Positions 1-5,222 of a stretch of 5,222 nucleotides of DNA are shown here, piece by piece (position 1 is the first letter of the stretch; each line of letters begins with the position of its first letter). Position numbers and translations under genes: made by a program. A model generated the notes under the pieces. It saw only the letters and a program-made list of their open reading frames with translations, did not search any database and had not been told where the DNA came from. This stretch comes from Lachnospiraceae bacterium (GTDB lineage Bacteria > Bacillota > Clostridia > Lachnospirales > Lachnospiraceae). The DNA lies in contig JAAWLS010000180.1 in NCBI GenBank assembly GCA_022798035.1, positions 1-5,222 of the forward strand, given 5' to 3'.

Positions 1-66
1 AAATTTACTGAAATTTCCAATGAGCACAAGGAGCATTTCCGCTCTCTCTACTCTCAGCTGAGCTAG
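1..66 (+). CDS. 3' end of a probable coat/ferritin-like protein (partial)
   Basis: An open frame enters from the left edge and ends at the TAG at 64-66, giving 21 residues that close with HKEHFRSLYSQLS. The acidic and histidine-rich ExxxEHKEHF pattern resembles the last helix of small helical-bundle (ferritin-like or CotF-like) proteins, which often sit directly upstream of CotF-type genes in Clostridia. The next gene starts 49 nt downstream with no terminator between, so the two are probably co-transcribed. The start and most of the protein lie outside the window. The frame and stop are seen directly; the family assignment is inferred from a short tail and its neighbour. It could be any helical protein. 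Confidence 0.5.
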   Translation, partial: KFTEISNEHKEHFRSLYSQLS

Positions 67-115
67 AGAAAAAATACAGAGGAAAGTCAAATACAGTTAA
101 AATCAGGAGGACATT

Positions 116-388
116 ATGCAGCAGTCATTTTATTCGGAAAAAGAAATGTTTGCGGACGCGCTGACCGCAGAAAAAACAGCTACGACTCTTTACAACACTT
201 TTTCTAACGAATGTGTCCACGATAATGTGAGAAACGCAATTCTGGACTGTCTGGAAAAAGAGCACGATATCCAAAATGAGGTATTCAGTATGATGCATGA
301 GAGAGGATATTATCCAACCCCTTCCGCAGAAATGCAGAAAGTGGATGAGGCGAAACAGAAGTTCCAGCAGTGTATGCAGAGCTTCTAA
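116..388 (+). CDS. CotF-family spore coat protein, 90 aa
   Basis: This small, soluble, probably all-helical protein resembles the Coat_F family of spore coat proteins, which are laid down on the forespore surface in Bacilli and Clostridia. Supporting features are the Ala/Glu-rich first helix around residues 12-30 (ADALTAEKTATTLYNTFSN), the KEHDIQNEVFSMMHERGYYP segment at 48-67, and the tail at 70-87 that matches the usual GxYPxxxAExQKxxxxKQKF ending of short CotF proteins. Ninety residues is normal for the single-domain form. No signal peptide or membrane segment is visible. The ATG at 116 follows a consensus AGGAGG at 105-110 with 5 nt spacing. A strong hairpin terminator follows, making this the last gene of its transcript. 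Its exact role in the coat cannot be read from the sequence. Confidence 0.85.
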   Translation: MQQSFYSEKEMFADALTAEKTATTLYNTFSNECVHDNVRNAILDCLEKEHDIQNEVFSMMHERGYYPTPSAEMQKVDEAKQKFQQCMQSF

Positions 389-417
389 GACAGAATTTTA
401 AATAGCAGTGCGGTTTG

Positions 418-461
418 AAAAGGATGTTCTTAATACGTTTGTATTGGGAATGTCCTTTTTT
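418..461 (+). terminator. Long intrinsic terminator after the coat gene
   Basis: Positions 418-436 pair with 441-459 across a GTTT loop (437-440). All 19 positions pair, with four G-U wobbles and no mismatch. The 3' arm ends in a run of six T (456-461), and the 5' arm begins with four A, so the U-tract partly folds into the stem. It lies 30 nt after the coat gene stop. Because of the G-U pairs and the A/T ends the element is not equally stable on the other strand, although the A-run would also supply a U-tract there. Confidence 0.88.
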
Positions 462-501
462 GTACAGGCATTTCGAAGAAGGCTTCCCTGCCCGATTATG
501 A

Positions 502-530
502 TTGTACTCTTTCCTGCTTTGTAATATACT
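502..530 (+). promoter_or_regulatory. Possible promoter for the methyltransferase gene
   Basis: TATACT at 525-530 matches five of six positions of the sigma-A -10 consensus. TTGTAC at 502-507 is a weak -35 (first three bases match) at a spacing of 17 nt. It lies after the terminator at 418-461 and 85 nt upstream of the methyltransferase start, which is where a promoter would be needed. The weak -35 limits confidence. Confidence 0.4.
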
Positions 531-615
531 GAAAAAAAGGAAGTTATTGTATGCCAAAAGCTATTGGAACAATTAATTGATTGGAAGCTATACAGGAGAA
601 AGGAATGATTAAAAT

Positions 616-1386
616 ATGAGAAATAAGGATGAACTATTAAGATTGTGGCTGCAGGAGGAAGAGACCGCTCATATTCATGGCTGGGATTTTTCACATATCA
701 ACGACAGATATGAAGAAGAATATGATTTGCCCTGGGATTATGAGGAAATTATCAAGAAATATTTACGGCCGGAAATGAGACTGCTGGATATGGACACCGG
801 CGGAGGGGAATTTTTGCTGTCTTTGGGCCATCCATACCGCAATCTGGCGGCTACAGAGAATTATCCGCCGAATGTCTCCCTATGTGAAGAGACGCTGATT
901 CCCCTGGGAATTGATTTTCAGCAGGCGGATGCAGAAGGGGTTCTTCCCTTTGAGGATGAGAGCTTTGACATGATGATAAACCGGCATGGAACTTATAATC
1001 CAGAGGAAATCAAGAGACTGTTAAAGAGCGGCGGCATCTTTATCACCCAGCAGGTAGGAGCCGAAAATGACAGAGAGCTGGTGGAATTACTATTAAATGA
1101 TGTACCGAAGCTTCCATTTCCCAAACAATATTTGGAAATTGCCAAGGCGTCTTTTGAGAAAGAAGGCTTTTCCGTCATGGAAGCGGAGGAGACGTTTCGC
1201 CCCATCAAATTCTGGGATGTGGGAGCTCTTGTCTGGTTTGCCAGAATCATTGAGTGGGAATTTCCGGGTTTTAACGTAAAGGACTGTCTGGAGAATCTCT
1301 ATCGTGCCCAGGAAATCCTGGAACAAAAGGGCGTCGTAGAGGGCAGGATTCACAGGTTCCTTTTGGCAGTCAGGAAGCAGAGATGA
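616..1386 (+). CDS. Class I SAM-dependent methyltransferase, substrate unknown, 256 aa
   Basis: This is a cytosolic Rossmann-fold methyltransferase using S-adenosylmethionine. Motif I is LLDMDTGGGEFL at residues 56-67. An acidic residue that would bind the SAM ribose follows in ATENYPPN (Glu81), then QADAEGVLPFEDESFDMMIN (102-121) and the strand-loop KSGGIFITQQVG (137-148) typical of methyltransferase type 11 proteins. The N-terminal HGWDFSHI...LPWDY region (21-42) recurs in uncharacterised members of this group. Length is normal and there is no signal peptide or membrane segment. The start is fixed because an in-frame TAA lies at 610-612. The AAGGA at 600-604 is 11 nt from the ATG, a rather long spacing. 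The gene appears to stand alone, so context gives no substrate. Confidence 0.85.
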   Translation: MRNKDELLRLWLQEEETAHIHGWDFSHINDRYEEEYDLPWDYEEIIKKYLRPEMRLLDMDTGGGEFLLSLGHPYRNLAATENYPPNVSLCEETLIPLGIDFQQADAEGVLPFEDESFDMMINRHGTYNPEEIKRLLKSGGIFITQQVGAENDRELVELLLNDVPKLPFPKQYLEIAKASFEKEGFSVMEAEETFRPIKFWDVGALVWFARIIEWEFPGFNVKDCLENLYRAQEILEQKGVVEGRIHRFLLAVRKQR

Positions 1387-1401
1387 GAAAATTGAGAGAA
1401 T

Positions 1402-1420
1402 GGGCCGGCACTGCCGGGCC
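1402..1420 (+). terminator. Short GC-rich hairpin after the methyltransferase gene (weak terminator)
   Basis: CCGGC (1405-1409) pairs with GCCGG (1413-1417) over an ACT loop. Two further G-C pairs lie outside a single G-G mismatch. Only a broken T-tract (TTGTT) follows. It sits 16 nt after the methyltransferase stop, so an inefficient terminator is likely, but the missing U-run leaves this uncertain. Confidence 0.35.
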
Positions 1421-1445
1421 TTGTTAGAGGAAGAGGGAAAAGTGT

Positions 1446-1681
1446 ATGAAAGATGTATTTCTTGTGTATGACACAAGCTGCTTTTATGAAATTTAGAAGG
1501 GATAAAGTCGTCTCACGATACAGAATTTGACGTGATAAATGATGGGCGTGTGATAACTGCAAGAGCCAATGCGTACGTCGATTTTGCAATTGAAATTGCA
1601 AAAGAATTGAATTTGTTTACGGATGAAGAAGATTTGAGGGAAACCATAGATTTTTGGAAATATTTTAAGAGAGCGCAGTGA
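1446..1681 (+). pseudogene. Decayed DJ-1/PfpI-family gene (internal deletion plus frameshift)
   Basis: The ATG at 1446 has a good ribosome binding site (GAGGG, 1433-1437) and encodes MKDVFLVYDTSCFYEI before a TAG at 1494-1496. This matches the first strand and helix of a DJ-1/PfpI (class I glutamine-amidotransferase-like) protein. From about 1493 a different frame (+2 relative) runs to the TGA at 1679-1681. It reads LEGIKSSHDTEFDVINDG, then RVITARANAYVDFAIEIAKE, and ends DFWKYFKRAQ, which is the characteristic C-terminal part of the same family. The middle, including the nucleophile-elbow cysteine region, is absent. Since such proteins are roughly 170-200 residues, about 90-110 residues appear deleted by an event that also broke the frame. 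The remaining codons look intact, suggesting recent loss. No functional DJ-1 product is expected. A sequencing or assembly error would not easily explain so large a gap. Confidence 0.8.
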
Positions 1682-1721
1682 CGCACATCCAGGTGTCTAA
1701 AACAAAAATAGCCGCATAAAG

Positions 1722-1750
1722 TTGAAATCACACTGCTGGTATGATAGTAT
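1722..1750 (+). promoter_or_regulatory. Probable promoter upstream of ychF
   Basis: TTGAAA at 1722-1727 matches five of six -35 positions. TAGTAT at 1745-1750 lies 17 nt away and is preceded by TGA, an extended -10 form. An overlapping alternative is TGGTATGAT at 1737-1745, a better extended -10 but badly spaced from TTGAAA. Transcription would start near 1752-1757, giving a leader of about 130 nt before ychF. Confidence 0.5.
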
Positions 1751-1753
1751 AAC

Positions 1754-1784
1754 TTATCGGAACCTGCCAGACGGGTTTCGATAA
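1754..1784 (+). other. Stem-loop at the start of the ychF leader
   Basis: TTATCGGAACC (1754-1764) pairs with GGTTTCGATAA (1774-1784): 11 pairs with one G-U and no mismatch. T1765-G1773 and G1766-C1772 can extend it to 13 pairs with a 5-nt loop. It begins almost exactly where the predicted transcript starts. It is followed by A residues, not T, so it is not a + strand terminator. It may be a 5' stabilising hairpin or a protein-binding inverted repeat; I cannot tell which. Confidence 0.5.
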
Positions 1785-1815
1785 AAAGTGCAGTATAGTG
1801 CGTCTATCTGATGAC

Positions 1816-1842
1816 AGGATTCCCTGTACTGCGGGGAATCTT
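1816..1842 (+). other. Second hairpin in the ychF leader
   Basis: GATTCCC (1818-1824) pairs with GGGAATC (1834-1840), extended by one G-U and one A-T pair to nine pairs, around a 9-nt loop. It ends about 27 nt before the ychF ribosome binding site and has no U-run. Its role is unknown. The leader matches no riboswitch class I recognise. Confidence 0.4.
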
Positions 1843-1868
1843 AGAAATACATAAGAATTTTGAACATA

Positions 1869-1877
1869 AAGGAGATG
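1869..1877 (+). promoter_or_regulatory. Ribosome binding site that fixes the ychF start
   Basis: AAGGAGATG closely follows the anti-Shine-Dalgarno complement and lies 8 nt before the ATG at 1886. The frame is also open upstream to an ATG at 1811, but that codon has no comparable site and would add 25 residues absent from the family. Confidence 0.8.
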
Positions 1878-1885
1878 TGAGATAC

Positions 1886-2983
1886 ATGAAACTAGGAATC
1901 GTGGGCCTGCCCAATGTAGGAAAAAGCACATTATTTAATTCATTGACAAAAGCGGGGGCAGAGTCAGCCAATTACCCTTTCTGCACCATAGACCCCAATG
2001 TGGGGATTGTGACTGTTCCGGACGAGCGTTTAGATAAACTTGGAGCATTATATCAGTCGAAAAAAGTGACACCGGCAGTGATTGAGTTTGTGGATATTGC
2101 AGGTCTGGTAAAAGGAGCCAGCAAAGGAGAAGGCCTGGGAAATCAGTTTTTGTCCAATATCCGTGAAGTAGACGCCATTGTCCACGTGGTGCGCTGTTTT
2201 GAGGACAGTAATATAGTCCATGTGGATGGGAGCATCAATCCGGTGCGGGATATCGAGACCATTAATTTAGAATTGATTTTTTCTGATATCGAGATTTTGG
2301 AACGCAGAATTGCAAAGACCAGCAAAGGAGCCAGAATGGATAAGGTTCTTGCCAAAGAGCTGAATCTGCTGGAGCGGGTGAAAACGCATCTGGAGGAGGG
2401 AAAACTAGCCAAGACTTTTGAGACGGAAGACGAAGACGAGGAAAATTGGTTTAAAACTTATAACCTGCTGACGGCCAAACCTGTGATTTATGCGGCAAAT
2501 GTGACGGAAGATGATTTGGCAGACGATGGAGCCGGAAATGCTTTTGTACAGGAAGTGAGAGAAAATGCTTCCCAGGAACAGTGTGAGGTTTTTGTTATCT
2601 GCGCCCAGATTGAACAGGAGATTGCAGAGCTGGATGAGGAAGAAAAATCAATGTTTTTGGAAGAATTGGGATTGGAAGAGTCCGGTTTGGAGAAACTGAT
2701 TAAGGCAAGCTACAGCCTGCTGGGTCTGATTAGTTATCTGACGTCAGGGGAAGATGAGACACGGGCCTGGACCATCAAAAAAGGCACAAAAGCGCCTCAG
2801 GCGGCAGGAAAAATTCACTCTGATTTTGAGCGGGGATTTATCCGGGCAGAAGTGGTAAATTACCAGGATTTGCTGGACTGCGGTTCTCTTGCGGCGGCAA
2901 AAGAAAAAGGCCTGGTGGGACTGGAAGGAAAAGAATACATTGTGAAGGACGGAGATGTGATTCTGTTCCGGTTTAATGTATAG
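1886..2983 (+). CDS. ychF: YchF/OLA1-family redox-regulated ATPase, 365 aa
   Basis: YchF is a universally conserved cytosolic Obg-related P-loop NTPase that associates with ribosomes and prefers ATP over GTP. The P-loop is GLPNVGKST at residues 7-15 and the switch II motif is DIAGLVKGAS at 70-79. The G4 position reads NVTE (205-208), the NxxE form that replaces the GTP-specific NKxD and underlies ATP preference. Cys33 in NYPFCTIDPN aligns with the redox-sensitive Cys35 reported for E. coli YchF. The central helical (coiled-coil) insertion spans roughly 125-195, and the C-terminal TGS domain runs from about 283 to the end (AWTIKKGTKAPQAAGKIHSD, then FIRAEVV). The length matches E. coli (363). 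The start at 1886 places the P-loop next to the N-terminus, as usual. No terminator is seen downstream, so transcription may continue into the nucleotidyltransferase gene 71 nt away. Confidence 0.97.
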   Translation: MKLGIVGLPNVGKSTLFNSLTKAGAESANYPFCTIDPNVGIVTVPDERLDKLGALYQSKKVTPAVIEFVDIAGLVKGASKGEGLGNQFLSNIREVDAIVHVVRCFEDSNIVHVDGSINPVRDIETINLELIFSDIEILERRIAKTSKGARMDKVLAKELNLLERVKTHLEEGKLAKTFETEDEDEENWFKTYNLLTAKPVIYAANVTEDDLADDGAGNAFVQEVRENASQEQCEVFVICAQIEQEIAELDEEEKSMFLEELGLEESGLEKLIKASYSLLGLISYLTSGEDETRAWTIKKGTKAPQAAGKIHSDFERGFIRAEVVNYQDLLDCGSLAAAKEKGLVGLEGKEYIVKDGDVILFRFNV

Positions 2984-2994
2984 GATTTGATGAT

Positions 2995-3021
2995 GAGAGG
3001 ACGCGGCGCAGAGAGGACGCG
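2995..3021 (+). repeat. Short tandem direct repeat between ychF and the nucleotidyltransferase gene
   Basis: GAGAGGACGCG occurs at 2995-3005 and again at 3011-3021, separated by GCGCA, giving a 16-nt period. It lies in a 71-nt gap and ends 19 nt before the next gene's AGGAGG. It could be a replication-slippage duplication or a small regulatory site. No function can be assigned. Confidence 0.6.
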
Positions 3022-3054
3022 TAAATCAAAAAATGAGATGAGGAGGTTTTAGGT

Positions 3055-3969
3055 ATGAAAAAGCCAGCATTAGTAATTATGGCGGCAGGTATGGGAAGTC
3101 GTTACGGAGGGTTAAAGCAGATTGACCCTGTGGATGAGCGGGGGCACATTATTATGGATTTTTCTATTTATGACGCTATGGAGGCAGGATTTGAGAAAGT
3201 CGTGTTTATCATTAAGAAAGCCAACGAAACGGCTTTTAAGGAGAGTATCGGCAATCGTGTTGCCGAGAAAGTACAGGTGGAGTATGTGTATCAGGAGCTG
3301 GAGAAACTCCCGGCAGGTTATAAAGTTCCCGAGGGAAGAGAGAAGCCCTTCGGTACAGGGCACGCCATCTTGTGCTGTAAAGAAGTGTTGGACGGCCCCT
3401 TTGCCGTGATTAATGCAGACGATTATTACGGCAAACATGCCTACCAGACAATTTTTGACTATCTGACCAGCCATCAGGACGATGAAAAATACCGTTATGC
3501 CATGGTGGGATATGAATTGAAAAACACAATGACGGAAAACGGACATGTGGCTCGGGGAATCTGTGAGACGGACAGAGAAGGATTTTTGACGGAAATCTGC
3601 GAGCGTACTCATATTGAGAAACAGGGAGACAAAGCTGTCTACACAGAAGACGACGGCGCCACCTGGACGGAGATTCCTATGGACAGCACTGTGTCTATGA
3701 ACATGTGGGGATTTTCAGCCAGCATTATCAAAGAACTGGAAGCAGGATTTGAGCAGTTTTTGAAAGAAGAAGTGCCGGGAAATCCTCTGAAATCAGAATA
3801 CTATCTGCCCATCGCAGTGGATAAACTGCTTCAGGCAGGAAAGGCCAGCGTACAGGTGCTGAATTCCCGTGACAGGTGGTTTGGCGTTACTTACAAAGAG
3901 GACAAAAAAATGGTGGTGGACGCCATTGCAAAGCTGGAGAAAGAGGGACTTTATCCGGAGAATTTTTAG
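3055..3969 (+). CDS. Sugar nucleotidyltransferase (NTP_transferase family), 304 aa
   Basis: This cytosolic enzyme would couple a sugar-1-phosphate to an NTP, releasing pyrophosphate. The nucleotide-binding signature is AAGMGSRYGGLKQIDPV at residues 10-26, a variant of the GxGTRxxPxTxxxPK motif of GalU/RmlA-type enzymes. Lys98 in EKPFGTGHAI (96-105) lies in the segment that contacts the base. NADDYYG (120-126) carries the metal-binding aspartate, and SMNMWGF (214-220) and WFGVTYKED (275-283) fit the sugar-binding half. The ATG at 3055 has AGGAGG at 3041-3046, 8 nt away. A NahK-like sugar 1-kinase starts 63 nt downstream with no terminator between, so the likely substrate is that kinase's product (GlcNAc-1-P, GalNAc-1-P or a related sugar phosphate) with UTP. 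That substrate is inferred from context. The protein lacks the left-handed beta-helix acetyltransferase domain of GlmU. Confidence 0.85.
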   Translation: MKKPALVIMAAGMGSRYGGLKQIDPVDERGHIIMDFSIYDAMEAGFEKVVFIIKKANETAFKESIGNRVAEKVQVEYVYQELEKLPAGYKVPEGREKPFGTGHAILCCKEVLDGPFAVINADDYYGKHAYQTIFDYLTSHQDDEKYRYAMVGYELKNTMTENGHVARGICETDREGFLTEICERTHIEKQGDKAVYTEDDGATWTEIPMDSTVSMNMWGFSASIIKELEAGFEQFLKEEVPGNPLKSEYYLPIAVDKLLQAGKASVQVLNSRDRWFGVTYKEDKKMVVDAIAKLEKEGLYPENF

Positions 3970-4032
3970 AGAATCCGTGCGGAGGATGAAGTGAATCTGT
4001 GAGAAACCGCATGTGGAAAACAGGAGAAGAAT

Positions 4033-5222
4033 ATGGATAGGGAAGAATTACAAAAACGCGCAAAGGCAGCAGTACAGCAATTCGTTTTTCCAGGGGAACC
4101 GGAAGAAATATGTCCTTACGGCAGCGGGCATATCAATGATACATTTCTGGTAAAAGGAGAGAAAAACTGCATTCTGCAGAGAATGAACCGAAGCATATTT
4201 TCCAATCCAAGAGAGGTAATGGAAAATATTTTAGGGGTGACTAATTTCTTAAAAAAGAAAATCATCCTTGCCGGCGGAGATGAGATGCGGGAGACATTGA
4301 CTGTGGTACTCACAAAACAGGGAGAACCCTTTTATCAGGATGACCAGGGAGAATACTGGCGCATGTATTATATGATTGAAGACGCCGTGAGTTATGACAG
4401 GGTGGAGCGGGAGGAAGATTTCTATGAGAGCGCCGTAGCTTTTGGAAACTTTCAGCAGATGCTGTCAGACTATCCGGCAGAAACTCTTCACGAGACGATT
4501 CCCGGATTCCATGACACAAAAGCAAGGTATGATGTTTTTCTCCAGGCAGTGGAAGAAGACGTCTGTGGCAGAGCGAAGAATGCAGAGCGGGAGATTGCGT
4601 TTTACCGGGAGCGAAGAGAGACAGCCTGTGTGCTGGGGGAAATGCAGGCGGAAGGCAAACTGCCCCTTAGGGTAACCCACAACGATACGAAACTGAATAA
4701 TATTATGATGGACAGAAAAACCGGAAAGGGAATCTGCATCATTGATTTGGACACAGTGATGCCGGGGCTTTCTGTCAATGATTTTGGAGATTCTATTCGG
4801 TTTGGAGCCAGCACCGGGGAAGAAGATGAGCAGGATTTATCGAAAGTGAACTGTGATTTGCATCTGTTTCGTCTGTACACCTCAGGATTTTTAAAAGGCT
4901 GCAGAGGGAGTCTGACAGATACGGAAATTTCCATGCTTCCAATGGGAGCAAAAGTCATGACCTATGAATGCGGTATGCGTTTTTTGACAGACTATTTAAA
5001 AGGAGATACCTATTTTAAAATTCATCGAGAAGAGCATAATCTGGACAGATGCCGCACCCAGATGAAGCTGGTGGCAGATATGGAGCAGAAGTGGGAGCAG
5101 ATGAGAGAGATTGTTACATCATTGTTCTCTGCAACTAAACAGCGAGAGCATCAACACTTGGAAGAACGGTGTAGAACGTGCATTGAAGAAATATATTCAG
5201 GACGGAACGGAAGCCAAAGGAA
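4033..5222 (+). CDS. nahK: NahK-like N-acetylhexosamine 1-kinase (3' end abnormal or incomplete)
   Basis: This aminoglycoside-phosphotransferase-fold kinase resembles Bifidobacterium longum NahK, which phosphorylates GlcNAc and GalNAc at C1 with ATP. The match runs along the whole protein: PYGSGHINDTFLV (28-40), ILQRMNRSIF (47-56), HETIPGFHDT (153-162), the catalytic loop RVTHNDTKLNNIMMD (213-227, Asp218 the expected base), the metal-binding IDLDTVMPG (237-245), FGDSIRFGAST (251-261), YECGMRFLTDYLKGDTYF (311-328), and EHNLDRCRTQMKLVADMEQK (334-353). The ATG at 4033 follows AGGAG (4022-4026) with 6 nt spacing. B. longum NahK ends at 359 residues, which would put the stop near 5112-5118. Here the frame stays open to the window edge (396 codons), with a tail unlike the family. 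The upstream nucleotidyltransferase suggests a salvage pair. Hexosamine preference is inferred from homology. Confidence 0.87.
   Translation, partial: MDREELQKRAKAAVQQFVFPGEPEEICPYGSGHINDTFLVKGEKNCILQRMNRSIFSNPREVMENILGVTNFLKKKIILAGGDEMRETLTVVLTKQGEPFYQDDQGEYWRMYYMIEDAVSYDRVEREEDFYESAVAFGNFQQMLSDYPAETLHETIPGFHDTKARYDVFLQAVEEDVCGRAKNAEREIAFYRERRETACVLGEMQAEGKLPLRVTHNDTKLNNIMMDRKTGKGICIIDLDTVMPGLSVNDFGDSIRFGASTGEEDEQDLSKVNCDLHLFRLYTSGFLKGCRGSLTDTEISMLPMGAKVMTYECGMRFLTDYLKGDTYFKIHREEHNLDRCRTQMKLVADMEQKWEQMREIVTSLFSATKQREHQHLEERCRTCIEEIYSGRNGSQR
5105..5222 (+). other. Possible fragment of another gene, overlapping the kinase tail in a different frame
   Basis: After a TGA at 5102-5104 the +2 frame is open to the window edge. 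It includes LNSESINTWKNGVERALKKY and continues IQDGTEAKG. Its amphipathic, lysine/glutamate-balanced composition looks more like real protein than the overlapping kinase frame, which reads TKQREHQHLEERCRTCIEE. There is no convincing start codon or ribosome binding site (only a TTG at 5111), so it would be a truncated gene joined to the kinase. I do not recognise the family. Confidence 0.25.

Noticed and set aside
285..557. 90-codon open frame on the - strand across the coat gene end and terminator.
   Set aside because: It reads through a strong terminator hairpin and antisense to the coat gene, and matches no family I recognise.
1093..1476. 127-codon open frame on the - strand.
   Set aside because: It overlaps the methyltransferase gene and its downstream hairpin. 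No motif or family resemblance supports it.
1582..1603. Perfect 10-nt inverted repeat (TTTTGCAATT / AATTGCAAAA) with a 2-nt spacer.
   Set aside because: It falls exactly on codons for FAIEIAK, a conserved helix of the DJ-1 family, so the symmetry follows from the protein sequence.
1811..1885. 25-codon N-terminal extension of ychF from the upstream ATG.
   Set aside because: It has no good ribosome binding site, covers a hairpin, and would add residues that YchF proteins lack. The ATG at 1886 has a strong site and places the P-loop correctly.
3112..3612. 166-codon open frame on the - strand.
   Set aside because: It lies wholly antisense to the well-supported nucleotidyltransferase gene, has no recognisable domain, and its composition reflects the opposite strand.
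3976..4014. TGCGG/CCGCA inverted repeat between the nucleotidyltransferase and kinase genes.
   Set aside because: There are only five pairs, the loop is over 20 nt and there is no U-tract. It does not support a terminator splitting the two genes.
1..5222. CRISPR array, tRNA, rRNA or intact insertion sequence.
   Set aside because: No regularly spaced repeats, tRNA cloverleaf, rRNA sequence or transposase with terminal inverted repeats was seen anywhere in the window.

Overview
The window looks like chromosomal DNA from a spore-forming Clostridia, most likely Lachnospiraceae (Blautia or a close relative). This rests on a CotF-type spore coat gene, strong AGGAGG-type ribosome binding sites, moderate GC content, and a NahK-like sugar kinase of the kind common in gut Firmicutes and bifidobacteria. 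The taxonomic call is an inference from gene content. All genes read on the + strand, and I found no supportable gene on the - strand.

Layout. (1) Positions 1-461: the last 21 codons of a probable coat/ferritin-like protein, a complete 90-residue CotF-family coat protein, and a long hairpin terminator. (2) Positions 462-1420: an intergenic stretch with a possible promoter and two mini-ORFs, a 256-residue class I SAM-dependent methyltransferase of unknown substrate, and a weak GC-rich hairpin. (3) Positions 1446-1681: the remains of a DJ-1/PfpI-family gene. Its first 16 codons run straight into a stop, and its last ~63 codons survive in another frame. (4) Positions 1682-2983: a leader with a probable promoter and two hairpins, then ychF (universally conserved ATPase/GTPase, 365 residues). 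(5) Positions 3055-5222: a sugar nucleotidyltransferase followed by a NahK-like N-acetylhexosamine 1-kinase that runs off the window.

Working together. The last two genes form a plausible salvage pair. The kinase would phosphorylate a free (N-acetyl)hexosamine at C1, and the nucleotidyltransferase would turn the sugar-1-phosphate into a nucleotide sugar. No terminator is visible between ychF and the nucleotidyltransferase, so some readthrough is possible. The other genes look like independent housekeeping or sporulation units.

I do not see an undescribed multi-gene system. The points most worth checking are the decayed DJ-1/PfpI gene, the abnormal 3' end of the kinase (about 35 residues past the family's usual end, with a more protein-like reading in another frame), and the structured leader upstream of ychF.
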